DNA of 64,000 nucleotides from Chondromyces crocatus. GTDB lineage: Bacteria > Myxococcota_A > Polyangia > Polyangiales > Polyangiaceae. The stretch covers positions 9,842,501-9,906,500 of the forward strand of contig NZ_CP012159.1 in NCBI RefSeq assembly GCF_001189295.1, given 5' to 3'. The first letter of the stretch is position 1; every line of letters begins with the position of its first letter. This document shows, piece after piece, positions 15,406-25,066 of the stretch. Position numbers and translations under genes: made by a program. The notes below the pieces were generated by a model that ran no database searches, was not told where the DNA came from, and was given only the letters and a program-made list of their open reading frames with translations.

Positions 15406-18321
15406 ATGAGTGCGTCTCCCCCTCAACCGACCCAGGCCTCCGCCCCGGCACGAGCGATCGCGCCTTCCGGCACCTCCCGTGTGGTGGGCATCGATCTCGG
15501 CACCACCCACACGGTCGTCGCCTGGGCGGACGATCCCGGGCGGGCAGGGACGCCCGCCGTCCAGCTCTTCCCGATCCCACAGCTCGTCACCCCCACGGAG
15601 ATCGCGTCCCGTCCTCTCTTCCCGTCGTTCCTCTATGCGCCGGTCGCGTCGGAGCATGCGGCCGATCCTTGGGGGGATGCGCCCTTCGTGCTCGGGGAGC
15701 TCGCCCGTCGCCGCGGCCACGAGGTGCCAGGGCGGCTGATCGCGTCCTCGAAGAGCTGGCTGTGTCACGCCGGCGTGGACCGCACCGCGCCGATCCTCCC
15801 CTGGGGCGCTGACGAGGAGGCGAGCGACCTCCCGCGCGCTTCCCCCCTCGAAGCCGCCACCCGCCTGCTCACGCACGTGCGTCACGCCTGGGACGAGGCC
15901 CACGCCGAGGGGCCGCTCGCGGCGCAGCAGGTGGTGCTCACCGTGCCCGCGTCGTTCGACGAGGTCGCGCGGGAGCTGACCCTCGAGGCGGCGCAGCGCG
16001 CTGGGCTGTCCGTGCGGCTGCTGGAGGAGCCGCAGGCGGCGTTCTATGACACCATGGAGGCCCTGGGGGCGGAGGGGCTCGGTGCGCTGATCGATCGCGC
16101 CGGGGGCGAGGCGCTGGTCCTCGTCGTCGACGTGGGGGGCGGGACCACCGATCTCTCGCTGATCCGCGTGGCGCGCGGGGAGACGACGCCGATCGTGATC
16201 GAGCGGATCGCGGTCGGACATCACCTGCTCCTCGGCGGAGACAACATGGATCTCGCGCTCGCGCACCGCTGCGAGCGACGGTTGTTGCCCGAGGGGGAGC
16301 GGCTGGAGCCGGGCCGCTTCTCTCAGCTCGTGCTCGCATGCCGCGCCGCGAAGGAGCGCCTTCTCGGTGGACACGGCGGGGAGGACGAGGTGCCGGAGGC
16401 CGTCCCCGTGGCGGTGCTGGGGGCTGGCTCTCGCTTGATCGGGAACACGCTGCGCACGGAGCTCACCCGCGCCGAGGTGGAGCAGCTCGTGCTGGACGGG
16501 TTCTTCCCCGAGGTGCCTCGGTCGGCGCGGCCGGAGCGGTCACGGGCGGGCCTGCTCGCCTTCGGTCTCCCGTACGAGAAAGACGCGGCCATCACCCGGC
16601 ACGTGGCCTGGTTCTTCGCGCGCCATGCCCCGAAGGGCGCCGACGGCACGCCACTCCAGGGGCCTCACGCGCTGCTGCTCAACGGGGGCGTGTTTCGGGC
16701 GCGGCGGGTCGCCGAGCGCCTCCAGGCCGTCCTTCAAGCCTGGGGCGGGCCCACCATCACGCGGCTCCCGAACGCGGACCCCGACCTCGCGGTCGCCCGG
16801 GGCGCCGTCGCTTACGGCCTCGCGCTGAGGGGCCGGGGCCTGCGCATCGAAGGGGGGGCGCCACGCGGGTACTACGTGGGCCTCGATCCCGCGACGGCCG
16901 TCACGCGCCGCGCCGTGTGCGTCGTGCCCCGAGGCGCTCCCGAGGGCGTCCCGCAGGTCGCCAGAGGCCGCACCTTCGGCCTGGTCGTGGGCCGCCCGGT
17001 CCGCTTCGATCTCTTCGCCTCCGACGATGCGCGCGTCGATCGGCCAGGCGACGTGGTGATCGTCGACGACGACCACTTCGAGCCACTTCCGCCCGTGGCC
17101 ACCGCCTTCGACGCCGGGGCGACAGGGCCGTCGGGCCGCGCAGGAGGCGCTTCCAGGGCAGTCCGCGACGTGGAGCTGAAGGTGCAGCTCGAAGGCGAGC
17201 TGACCGCGATCGGGACGCTCGATCTCGCCTGCGTCGAGGTCGGTGAGGAGCCCGGCCGCCGCTTCCGCCTGGCGTTTCAGCTCCGCGAACCCACCTCGGA
17301 TGCGGTTCCCATAGAGGGAAGCACGTCCCCGGGGATTCCCGTCGATGCCGGAGGGCGCGCTGCACCGCCGCGCATCGGCGGCAAGCGCCTGGAAGAGGCC
17401 CGCGAGGCCATCGAGCGGGTATTCGGCAAGGGCCGGCCCGACGTGGCGCCACGGGAGGTGAAGAACCTGGTCCGCGAGCTGGAGCGCATCCTGGGAGAGC
17501 GCCCGAGCTGGACGACGGAGACCGCGCGGGCCCTCGTCGACACGCTCCTGCCGAGCGCGCGCTCACGGCGCCGCACGGCGGATCACGAGCGGGTGTTCTG
17601 GCAGCTCGCCGGGTACTGCCTGCGCCCTGGCTTCGGGGATCCGGGGGATCCTGCGCGCATCACAGCCGTCACGCCGCTGTTCGCGGAGAAGCTCGCGTTC
17701 CCGCAGGAGCCGCGCGGCTACCAGCAGCTCTGGATCGCGTGGCGCCGCGTCGCCGGTGGCCTCGACGAAGCCACGCAGGTCGCCTTGCGCGATCTGGCCG
17801 ATCCGTTCCTCGCCCCGGCAGAGCGCAAGCTGAAGAAGCCCAAGGGATTCAAGCCCGAAGCCCTCGACGATCTGCGAGAGCTGGCCGCGTCGCTGGAGCG
17901 CGTGCCGGCGACACGCCGCAGTGAACTGGGGGCCTGGCTGCTGGAGCGGACCTGGACCGATCGCGATCCACGTTTGTGGGCCGCCATTGGCCGCATCGGG
18001 GCGCGGATTCCCGCGTATGCGAGCGTGCACCACGTCGTCGGGGCGACCACCGTCGAGCGCTGGCTGGATCACCTGCTGCGCGAGAAGTGGGATCAGCTCC
18101 CCACCGCCGCTGCTGCCGCCGTGCAGATGGCCCGCGTCACCGGGGATCGGGCGCGGGACGTCTCCGAACGGACGCGCGCCGAGGTGGAGCGACGGCTGGT
18201 GAAGGTGGGCGCCCGCGAGGCCTGGATCCGGGCGGTGCGCGAGCTGGTCGCGGTCGAGGAGGCCGACCGCGCGGCCTTCTTCGGGGAAGGGCTGCCCGTG
18301 GGCCTCCGCCTGGTGGAGTGA
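15406..18321 (+). CDS. Large Hsp70 family protein with C-terminal DUF3731 domain
   Basis: 971 aa. After a 25-residue Pro/Ala-rich leader the ATPase domain shows GIDLGTTHTVVAW, LLEEPQAAFYDT, VVDVGGGTTDLS, GGDNMDLALAH and LLNGGVFRARRVAERL, with ARGAVAYGLALRG closing the domain. A beta-rich region to about residue 640 resembles the tail of the smaller paralogue at 5801. Residues about 660-960 are an added helical DUF3731 domain (GRPDVAPREVKNLVRELERI, RGYQQLWIAWRRVAGG, YASVHHVVGATTVERWLDHL). Elsewhere such genes directly follow DUF2760 and a small Hsp70; here 7.8 kb of unrelated genes intervene. Probably the larger partner in the same chaperone-like pathway. Confidence 0.88.
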   Translation: MSASPPQPTQASAPARAIAPSGTSRVVGIDLGTTHTVVAWADDPGRAGTPAVQLFPIPQLVTPTEIASRPLFPSFLYAPVASEHAADPWGDAPFVLGELARRRGHEVPGRLIASSKSWLCHAGVDRTAPILPWGADEEASDLPRASPLEAATRLLTHVRHAWDEAHAEGPLAAQQVVLTVPASFDEVARELTLEAAQRAGLSVRLLEEPQAAFYDTMEALGAEGLGALIDRAGGEALVLVVDVGGGTTDLSLIRVARGETTPIVIERIAVGHHLLLGGDNMDLALAHRCERRLLPEGERLEPGRFSQLVLACRAAKERLLGGHGGEDEVPEAVPVAVLGAGSRLIGNTLRTELTRAEVEQLVLDGFFPEVPRSARPERSRAGLLAFGLPYEKDAAITRHVAWFFARHAPKGADGTPLQGPHALLLNGGVFRARRVAERLQAVLQAWGGPTITRLPNADPDLAVARGAVAYGLALRGRGLRIEGGAPRGYYVGLDPATAVTRRAVCVVPRGAPEGVPQVARGRTFGLVVGRPVRFDLFASDDARVDRPGDVVIVDDDHFEPLPPVATAFDAGATGPSGRAGGASRAVRDVELKVQLEGELTAIGTLDLACVEVGEEPGRRFRLAFQLREPTSDAVPIEGSTSPGIPVDAGGRAAPPRIGGKRLEEAREAIERVFGKGRPDVAPREVKNLVRELERILGERPSWTTETARALVDTLLPSARSRRRTADHERVFWQLAGYCLRPGFGDPGDPARITAVTPLFAEKLAFPQEPRGYQQLWIAWRRVAGGLDEATQVALRDLADPFLAPAERKLKKPKGFKPEALDDLRELAASLERVPATRRSELGAWLLERTWTDRDPRLWAAIGRIGARIPAYASVHHVVGATTVERWLDHLLREKWDQLPTAAAAAVQMARVTGDRARDVSERTRAEVERRLVKVGAREAWIRAVRELVAVEEADRAAFFGEGLPVGLRLVE

Positions 18322-18322
18322 G

Positions 18323-18350
18323 GAGCCCTGCGCCACGGTGGTGAGGGCTC
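18323..18350 (+). terminator. Hairpin after the large Hsp70 gene
   Basis: GAGCCCT (18323-18329) pairs with AGGGCTC (18344-18350) around a 14-nt loop, starting right after the stop codon. No T-run follows, as is usual in very GC-rich genomes. Confidence 0.5.
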
Positions 18351-18483
18351 GGCGACCCGGGGAGGACGTCGGGGAACTCCGAGCTGCCGAGGAAGGCAGG
18401 GCCCTGTTGCCGGGGCGGCGCCCTCTCCGGTACATCGACCTCAGGCCGGAAACCTTTGCCCTCCGCGCCTGTCCCAGGACCTG

Positions 18484-20163
18484 ATGCGCTCTTTTCTCCG
18501 TCCCTTGCTCACCCTCGTGGCCGCGCTTCCGCTCGCGGCGTGCGCTGCCACCCCCGCTGCCGGGCCTCAGACGCCCGCGGATGGCACGCCGACGCCAGGC
18601 GGTCCCGTCGTCCAGCCTCCGCCGCCTCAGGGCGACGTGTTCGCCGCCAGCGGGACGCTCAAGGAGGAGACCCTCCCGCTCCTGAAGAACGCCACCTTCG
18701 ACGCCCGGGACGCCGCGTACCCACCGGCCCCCATCGGGCTCCCCGCAGCGCCGGCGTCATGCGAGGCGTTCGTCAAGCGCGCGCCCGTCAAGGCGCCGGC
18801 TTGCGCGGAGCGGTCGGAGGCCCTCTCGGCCCTCGATGGGGCCCTCGGGGAAGCAGACGCCAGCCAGCGGGACGCGCGCCTCGCCGGGCTCGAAGGGTGC
18901 GCGGGCTTCGAGCCGGGGCTCATGCGCGCGCTGCGGGCCGACCTCGCGCCCACGACCTGCGCCGACGTCCTGAATGCTTCGGTGCTCCAGGCGCCACCCG
19001 CCGGCCTCCGGGTCGACATCCACCAGGTCCTGCTGGGCCAGACGCTCGCGGCGCGTCTCTCCCGCACCGCGCTCTCGCCGCCGAAGCTCTCGCCGCCTTA
19101 CGAGAAGGAGCGCGTCCTCGCGTTCACGAAGGGACCGCTCTTCGCCTGGCTCACCGATCAGGCCCGCGCGGTCGACGATCTGGGGCGGCTGGGCGTGGAG
19201 CTGCGCCTGTACGCACGCGGCCTCGTCGGCATCGAGGCCGGCATGGCGGATCTCCGCATCGTGGAGGCCGTGCGCAGCGCGCCGCTACCCGACTCCATGG
19301 CAAAGGACGAGGAGGCGCGGAACGTCTACTACGGCACGCTCGACCAGTTCCTGGAGCAGTGGAAGTCGCGCGGCCGTGACGCGGCGCTCATCGGCCTCCG
19401 GGAGATGTCGATGATCGGCGCGCTGCACGATCCGCGCGTCGACGCCGCCCGGGCGATGCTCTCCCGGCTCTATGGAGGGCGACGCATCGACGCGCTCGAT
19501 GGGCTCATGGCACCGCCGCTACCGCCCGTGAGCCCGGCCTCCGTCGAAGAGCGCCTCGCGGCGGCGCTGCCCACGTTCTACGCCGGCCGCCTCCTGCCGG
19601 CCGACGCCGTGACGCGCCCGGCGACGTTCCGCGCGCTGCTGGAGCGAGGGGTACCGATGGAGCATCGGGCGGCTCTCCGGGACGGGGAACTTTCGCCGGA
19701 GATCCGGGCGCTCTACGCGCGCGCTCGGCTGGACATGGGCCGGCTGTACTGGCGCGCCGTCGATTTCGATCAGGCGACGGCACTGCTGAAGGCGTGGCCC
19801 GAGGGGACCGAGCGCCCCGCCGAGGCGACGTTCACCCTGGCGCTGGCGCTCGGGCTGCGCAACGGGCCCGAGGATGCCGCGCTGATGATGCGCCGGGCGC
19901 CGCTCGTGGCCCTGGGTCTTGGTGAGGTGACGGCGCTCGACTGGGTGGCTCGGTCGAAGCCCGCTTCGCCGTACGCAGGTCATGCCGCGTTCGATGCCGC
20001 GCTGATCAAGCAGCTCGCCACACCTCAAGACGCCGACGCCGCGGTCTTCCGCGACATCGCCGCGCGGTTCCGGGAGGCGGCGTCGCTCCTGGGCGGTACC
20101 GCGGCCAAGGATGCCGAGGAGCGCGCCCGGGCGGCGGAGGAGACGGTGAAGGCGATTCAGTAG
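18484..20163 (+). CDS. Lipoprotein of unknown function, helical repeat-like
   Basis: 559 aa. It starts MRSFLRPLLTLVAALPLAAC, a textbook lipoprotein signal with a positive n-region, hydrophobic core and LAAC lipobox. A Pro/Thr-rich spacer follows, then a largely alpha-helical body rich in Ala, Leu and Arg with features such as LDGALGEADASQRDARLAGLE, DMGRLYWRAVDFDQATALLK and FTLALALGLRNGPEDAALM that resemble degenerate TPR/SEL1 helices. No catalytic motif is seen. It is flanked by terminator-like hairpins, so it is probably monocistronic. I do not recognise a named family. Confidence 0.75.
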   Translation: MRSFLRPLLTLVAALPLAACAATPAAGPQTPADGTPTPGGPVVQPPPPQGDVFAASGTLKEETLPLLKNATFDARDAAYPPAPIGLPAAPASCEAFVKRAPVKAPACAERSEALSALDGALGEADASQRDARLAGLEGCAGFEPGLMRALRADLAPTTCADVLNASVLQAPPAGLRVDIHQVLLGQTLAARLSRTALSPPKLSPPYEKERVLAFTKGPLFAWLTDQARAVDDLGRLGVELRLYARGLVGIEAGMADLRIVEAVRSAPLPDSMAKDEEARNVYYGTLDQFLEQWKSRGRDAALIGLREMSMIGALHDPRVDAARAMLSRLYGGRRIDALDGLMAPPLPPVSPASVEERLAAALPTFYAGRLLPADAVTRPATFRALLERGVPMEHRAALRDGELSPEIRALYARARLDMGRLYWRAVDFDQATALLKAWPEGTERPAEATFTLALALGLRNGPEDAALMMRRAPLVALGLGEVTALDWVARSKPASPYAGHAAFDAALIKQLATPQDADAAVFRDIAARFREAASLLGGTAAKDAEERARAAEETVKAIQ

Positions 20164-20181
20164 GTCGCGTTGGTCACGAAG

Positions 20182-20209
20182 GGAGAGGCCAGGGCTGCCG
20201 GGCCTCTCC
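20182..20209. terminator. Bidirectional hairpin terminator between convergent genes
   Basis: GGAGAGGCC (20182-20190) and GGCCTCTCC (20201-20209) form a perfect 9-bp stem with a 10-nt loop. It sits 19 bp after the plus-strand lipoprotein and 13 bp from the end of the minus-strand gene, so it can serve both. Confidence 0.7.
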
Positions 20210-20221
20210 GCTGGGAGTGGG

Positions 20222-21757
20222 TCAGAGGCAGCAGCGGAAGCCGACAAGGCCATCACTGTTGTCGAGCGCATCACGGAACTCGCTCGCGTCGCACCGGAGC
20301 GCTGCCGCCCCCGATAGGCTCGATCCGCCGCGTACGCGACATTGACCGCTCGCATTGCAGGAGTCTTCCCACTCGGCCGCGTTGCCGCTCATCTGCTGAA
20401 GTCCCACCGCGTTGCCGATGCAGGTCGGAGCGGGGGGCAGCGGAGCGGGGGGGATGCGCTTGAGTTGCAGTTGACCTGCCAAGGCCGAATCGGCTCCCAC
20501 GCACTGATTCGGGAGGTACGTGTTCCCATAGGGGTACGCATTCACTCCTTGGCCCGTGCAGGCATTGAACCACTCACTCTGCGTGGCGTCCGCGTAGGCC
20601 GACGGAGGGTTGCTCCCCCCTCCGATCTTGCCGCAGAGGTGCTTGCCTGCGTACTTGCAATAGGCATAGGCGTCGCACCAATCGACATAGGTGACGGGGT
20701 GGCGCCCATCTGCCGGAGGCCACCCTGCCGATGGCTGGTAGATGTTGCCGGCGCAGATGGCGGGGAGCCCGGCGATGTTCGGGTTCGCCTGCAAGAAGAT
20801 GTTGTATTCGCTCTGGATCACCTCGTAGGCGTCGATGCATGTCGCGCCGCCTCCGACCACGGGAGCGATCACCATGTCGGTCGGGCAGGCGCAGAGGAAC
20901 TGCTGGCAGCGATTCGTCGAACAGTCACCATTCGCCGAGCATCGCTGACCCGGTGGGCATTTCTTCCCGCAGATGTTGCCGCAATCGATGTCGGTTTCGA
21001 ATCCGTTCTTCACACCGTCATTGCAGCTCGCGACCAGACAGACGTCGTTGACGCACACCTGTTCCTTGCAATCGCCTCCCACGAGGCACGCAGCGCCGGG
21101 ATCACAAGCGCCGCAGGTACCGCCACAGTCGATGTCCGTCTCCTGGCCGTTCTTCACGCCGTCGCTGCAGGTCGGGTTCATGCAACGGTTGTTGATGCAG
21201 CTCAGCGACGCACAGTCGGCCCCCACGGCGCAGACGCGCGTCTCCGTGCACGGAGGACACGCCGGGTTCGAGCCCGTGGTCGCGCTCCCGCCGCCACAGT
21301 CGATGTCCGTCTCGTCACCATCCAGCACCCCGTTCCCGCAGCTCGCGGGCACGCAGGAGCCGCCCTGACACCTCCTGGAGGCGCAGTCGGATGGCACGCT
21401 GCAAGCGAGCCCGTCATCGCAGCGCGCACAGGAGCCACCACAGTCGACGTCCGTCTCGTTCCCGTCCTTGGTCCCGTTGAAGCAGTGCAGGGCGACCGGC
21501 CCAGCCCCTGAGCCGCCTCCGCCCGTGCTGGCACCACCGGAACCGCCCGCGCCGCCCATGCCGCCAGCACCGCCAGCGTCACCCGCCCCCTGACCCGTCG
21601 AGGTGGTGGTCGTGCCGGTCGTGCCACTGGTGGTCCTCGGTGGTGGGCTGTCGTCACCGCCTCCACAGGTCGCTGCCGCAAACGCGGCGACGAGAAGACC
21701 GGACAGGGAGAGCGAGGCTCTGTGGAAAACGGAGGTCGAAGAAGGGAAGGAACTCAC
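20222..21757 (-). CDS. Lipoprotein with Cys-rich DCGG repeats and C-terminal FGE/SUMF1-type domain
   Basis: 511 aa from GTG 21757. The hydrophobic segment LSLSGLLVAAFAAATC acts as lipoprotein signal. A Gly/Ser/Thr tract follows, then four Cys-rich modules, each around a DG-ETD(V/I)DCGG core (KDGNETDVDCGGSCARC, LDGDETDIDCGG, KNGQETDIDCGGTCGAC, KNGFETDIDCGNICG) alternating with CSVPSDCASRRC-type knots. The last 200 residues have an FGE-like fold: HPVTYVDWCDAYAYCKYAGKH, ATQSEWFNACTG, QQMSGNAAEWEDSC, VRGGSSLSG and GFRCCL. The catalytic Cys pair of true FGE after RGGS is missing. It is probably displayed at the cell surface as a binding protein. Confidence 0.85.
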   Translation of the reverse strand: MSSFPSSTSVFHRASLSLSGLLVAAFAAATCGGGDDSPPPRTTSGTTGTTTTSTGQGAGDAGGAGGMGGAGGSGGASTGGGGSGAGPVALHCFNGTKDGNETDVDCGGSCARCDDGLACSVPSDCASRRCQGGSCVPASCGNGVLDGDETDIDCGGGSATTGSNPACPPCTETRVCAVGADCASLSCINNRCMNPTCSDGVKNGQETDIDCGGTCGACDPGAACLVGGDCKEQVCVNDVCLVASCNDGVKNGFETDIDCGNICGKKCPPGQRCSANGDCSTNRCQQFLCACPTDMVIAPVVGGGATCIDAYEVIQSEYNIFLQANPNIAGLPAICAGNIYQPSAGWPPADGRHPVTYVDWCDAYAYCKYAGKHLCGKIGGGSNPPSAYADATQSEWFNACTGQGVNAYPYGNTYLPNQCVGADSALAGQLQLKRIPPAPLPPAPTCIGNAVGLQQMSGNAAEWEDSCNASGQCRVRGGSSLSGAAALRCDASEFRDALDNSDGLVGFRCCL

Positions 21758-22009
21758 AGGTCACCTGTTGGGGTGTCGAAATAGATCGACCGTGCTGTAT
21801 GAAAGCTATCAAACGCCCGCCAGCCCTTCCAGCCCCACCGCCCAGGACCGACACCCCTTCGTGCGTGGGTGGTCCGCGCACGATGGCGCACGCGCGTCAT
21901 GCCTGCGGCGCGCCGAATTCCTCTGGAGCGCGGCGTCCTCACGCACGAGCGCATGCTACCTTCGCCGCTGAATTGCGCCTTCGGATGGAAGGTGCGTCGG
22001 GAGGCGTGT

Positions 22010-24169
22010 GTGCGCGAAGCTGGCTCGGGTGGTGACGGTGCGCTGGTGTCGTCCGACGGCGAGCTGCTGCGGCAGATCGCCGAGATGTCGCCTCTTCTCA
22101 TCTGCTACGTCGACCGCGATCAGCGCTACCGCATGGTCAACCGCGCCTACGAGGGGTGGTTCGGCGTCGCCCCGGAGGAGCTGATCGGTCACCACGTGCG
22201 CGACGTCGTAGGGGAGCAGGCGTATGCCCCGCTGAAGCGCCCCATCGAGGCTGCGCTCTCCGGGGAGCGCATCACCCTGGAGACCAAGCTCCTCTACCGG
22301 AAAGGGGGACTGCGGTACGTACGGGTCAACTACGTGCCGCACCGCTCGGACGAGGGCGAGATCCTCGGCTACCTCGCCTTGATCGAGGATCTCAGCGAGC
22401 GGCAGCGCCTCGAGGAAATCCGGCGCTTCCTGGCCGAAGCCACCGCCATCCTCGCCTCGTCCCTCGACTACATGGACAGCTGGCAGCGCGTCGCCCGGCT
22501 CGCCACGAGTACCGTCGCGGACTGGTGCTGGATCCACGATCTCGCCCCCGACGGCACGCTGCGGCTGGTCCACGTCGAGCACGCCGACACCGACATGACC
22601 GACAGGGCCCGCACGCAAGGGGACCCGCACCGCGCCAGGGTGACCGCACCGAGCCCCTTCCACGACATCCTGGAGGGGCGCTCTGCCGGCTTCGTCACCC
22701 AGGATCTCCAGAGCCTCGCCGCTGGGCAGGCCACGGCCGACGCCGAGCACCTCGCCTACCTGCTCTCGCTGAAGCACCGCTCCACCATCACCGTCCCCAT
22801 CCCTGGGCAAGGGAAGATCATTGGCGCTCTGACCTTGGCGTCGAGCGAACCCGGACGGTTCGATGGAGGGGACGATCGCTCCATCACCGAGGAGCTGGCG
22901 CGCCGCCTCGGCCTCGCCGAGCAGCATGCCCGCGCGCTCCAGGCCGAGCAGGAGGCCCGCCTCGCCGCAGAACGCGCGACCCGCCGCATGAGCCTCCTGC
23001 AACACATCACCGCCGCTCTGGCGAACGCCATCACCGCCGAGGAGGTCGCGGACGTGGTGCTGACCCACGGCCTGCCCGCGGCGGGCCTGCGTGGGGGCGC
23101 CGTCCTGCTCACGGCCGAGGGAGGGGCGGCCCTCGAGGTGCTCCGCAGCCAGGGCTACCCCCCTGGCGTCCTGGAGGCCGGCCAGCGCGTCCCCATCCCG
23201 GTGGACGAAGGTGGCGCGCTGGCTGCCCTCGCCGCCGCAGGCTCCCTGCTCCCGCTCGACGTCGGCGCTCGCCACCACGGCTACCTCGCCATCGGGCTGG
23301 ATGCCACCCGCCCGCTGCCGGCCGAGGATCACCAGCTCCACGTCGCCATCGCCACCCAGTGCGCGCAGGCGCTGGAGCGAGCCCGCCTCCACCAGGAGCG
23401 CGCCGAGCTGCACGACCACGCCCAGCGCATCGCCGCCGAGAACGCGGCCCTCTACCAGGAGGCGAGGGAGTCCGAGGAGCGCAAGGACGAGTTCCTGGCC
23501 ATGCTCTGCCACGAGCTGCGCAACCCCCTCACGCCCATGCTCATGGGCCTGGAGCTGCTCCGGCGCGGGCTCCGCAACAATGACCTCGACCGCAACGCCG
23601 CGATCATCCAGCGCCAGGCCGAGACCATCGCCCGCCTGGTCGAGGACCTGCTCGACATCTCGCGCATCACCCGCGGCAAGATCGAGCTGCGCCGTCACCC
23701 CCTCGACGTCGCCTCGGTGATGGCCTCGGCCGTCGAGACGGCGCGACCCCTCGTCGAGAGCCGCCAGCACGCCCTCACCATCGAGGCCCCGGAAGGCTTG
23801 CAGATCGAGGCCGACTGGGTGCGCATCGAGCAGGTCCTCACCAACCTCCTGAACAACGCCGCCAAGTACACGGACCCAGGAGGCAACATCGCCCTCTCGG
23901 CGGCCCGCGACGGCGGCAACGTGGTCCTCTCCGTGCGCGATACCGGCCTCGGCATCCCCGCAGACGCCCTCCCCCACATCTTCGAGCCCTTCATGCAGGC
24001 CGAGCGCTCGCTCGATCACGCCCTGGGGGGCCTGGGCATCGGCCTCACCCTGGTCAAGCGCCTCGTCGAGCTGCACGGCGGCCACGTGGAGGCCCTCAGC
24101 GAGGGGGCCGGCATGGGGACCGAGGTCCGGGTCCGGATCCCACTCACCGCGGCAGCGCTGCCCTCCTAG
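22010..24169 (+). CDS. PAS-GAF-GAF sensor histidine kinase
   Basis: 719 aa from GTG 22010, chosen because GGGAGG lies 5 bp upstream; an in-frame ATG at 21953 would extend it by 19 residues of unlike composition. Order: PAS domain (LLICYVDRDQRYRMVNRAYEGWFG), a GAF-like domain (residues about 140-310), a second GAF (about 330-470), a short coiled coil, HisKA with DEFLAMLCHELRNPLTPM (phospho-acceptor His in HELRNP), and HATPase with NLLNNAAKYTDPGG, DTGLGIPADALPHIFEPF and GLGIGLTLVKRLVELHGG. No membrane segment, so it is a cytoplasmic kinase. No response regulator is adjacent, so it is an orphan. Inputs are unknown. Confidence 0.9.
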   Translation: MREAGSGGDGALVSSDGELLRQIAEMSPLLICYVDRDQRYRMVNRAYEGWFGVAPEELIGHHVRDVVGEQAYAPLKRPIEAALSGERITLETKLLYRKGGLRYVRVNYVPHRSDEGEILGYLALIEDLSERQRLEEIRRFLAEATAILASSLDYMDSWQRVARLATSTVADWCWIHDLAPDGTLRLVHVEHADTDMTDRARTQGDPHRARVTAPSPFHDILEGRSAGFVTQDLQSLAAGQATADAEHLAYLLSLKHRSTITVPIPGQGKIIGALTLASSEPGRFDGGDDRSITEELARRLGLAEQHARALQAEQEARLAAERATRRMSLLQHITAALANAITAEEVADVVLTHGLPAAGLRGGAVLLTAEGGAALEVLRSQGYPPGVLEAGQRVPIPVDEGGALAALAAAGSLLPLDVGARHHGYLAIGLDATRPLPAEDHQLHVAIATQCAQALERARLHQERAELHDHAQRIAAENAALYQEARESEERKDEFLAMLCHELRNPLTPMLMGLELLRRGLRNNDLDRNAAIIQRQAETIARLVEDLLDISRITRGKIELRRHPLDVASVMASAVETARPLVESRQHALTIEAPEGLQIEADWVRIEQVLTNLLNNAAKYTDPGGNIALSAARDGGNVVLSVRDTGLGIPADALPHIFEPFMQAERSLDHALGGLGIGLTLVKRLVELHGGHVEALSEGAGMGTEVRVRIPLTAAALPS

Positions 24170-24183
24170 GGTATCCTCGTCGC

Positions 24184-24891
24184 ATGCAACGCGACGTCAC
24201 CTTCGCCTGCGACGACGGCCACTCCATGCGCGGCGTGCTCACGGTCCCCGAGGGGATCCGCGACGAGCGGCGCCCGGCCCTCTTGTTGCTCTACGAGATC
24301 TTCGGTCTGAACGAAGCCATGAGGCGCGTCGCCCGCGACTTCGCCGCTCAGGGCTATGTCGTCCTCATCCCCGACCTCTACGATCGCGGCCACCGCGCCC
24401 TCTGCATCGCCAGCACCCTCCGCGCCATGAAGAGGGGGCACGGGCAGGCCATCGACGACCTGGAGGCCGCGCGCCGCTACCTCGTCGCCTGCCCCGAGGT
24501 CGATCCCGAGCGCATCGGCGTCATCGGCTTCTGCATGGGAGGAGCCTTCACGCTCGTCCTGGCCACCCAGGGCCGTTACCGTGCTGCCGCCCCGTTCTAT
24601 GGGCCGGTCCCTGACGTGATGCCCCAGGCGTGCCCCATCGTCGCCAGCTTCGGCGCCCTCGACAAGCCGTACCGCGACGACCCCGAGAAGCTCCGCCGTC
24701 GCCTCCAGCAGCTCGGCGCCCCGCACGACATCAAGGTCTACGAGGGGGTCGGCCATTCCTTCTACACCCCCATGGACAGCGCCATCATGCGGAAGCTGGG
24801 CCCCCTGCTCCCCCTGCATGCCGCCTACGACGAGCCCGCCGCCCTCGATGCCCGCAAGCGCGTGCTCGACTTCTTCGACGAGCACCTTTGA
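24184..24891 (+). CDS. Dienelactone hydrolase family protein
   Basis: 235 aa alpha/beta hydrolase. The nucleophile is Cys117 in GVIGFCMGG. The family glutamate appears in YEIFGLN near residue 38, a likely acid is Asp160 in FGALDKP, and the base is His191 in GVGHSFYTP. Classic members open dienelactone rings in aromatic degradation, but no catabolic genes are near, so the natural substrate is unknown. It follows the histidine kinase gene by only 14 bp on the same strand and could share its transcript. Confidence 0.9.
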   Translation: MQRDVTFACDDGHSMRGVLTVPEGIRDERRPALLLLYEIFGLNEAMRRVARDFAAQGYVVLIPDLYDRGHRALCIASTLRAMKRGHGQAIDDLEAARRYLVACPEVDPERIGVIGFCMGGAFTLVLATQGRYRAAAPFYGPVPDVMPQACPIVASFGALDKPYRDDPEKLRRRLQQLGAPHDIKVYEGVGHSFYTPMDSAIMRKLGPLLPLHAAYDEPAALDARKRVLDFFDEHL

Positions 24892-24918
24892 GCCGACATC
24901 GGTGTCGACGTGGCGATT

Positions 24919-24968
24919 CTGGCCATCATTCAGTCTTCATCGACCAGCCATCTCGATTCGATGGCCAG
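24919..24968. other. Long-loop inverted repeat in convergent gap
   Basis: CTGGCCATC (24919-24927) and GATGGCCAG (24960-24968) are perfect 9-bp complements separated by 32 nt. It may add to termination of the hydrolase gene. Confidence 0.4.
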
Positions 24969-25021
24969 CCGGGCAGCCGCGGATTGCAGCGCATCGTGGC
25001 CCGCGGTCTGCATTTCGAAGA

Positions 25022-25052
25022 CCAGGCGCGCTCACCTCGGTGGCGCGCCTGG
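25022..25052. terminator. Strong bidirectional hairpin terminator
   Basis: CCAGGCGCGC then CACC pairs with GGTG then GCGCGCCTGG, a 14-bp stem with a single bulged T and a 2-nt loop. It lies between the plus-strand hydrolase and the minus-strand YceI gene, 14 bp from the latter's stop. Confidence 0.7.
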
Positions 25053-25066
25053 GCTCACGCGTCAGC

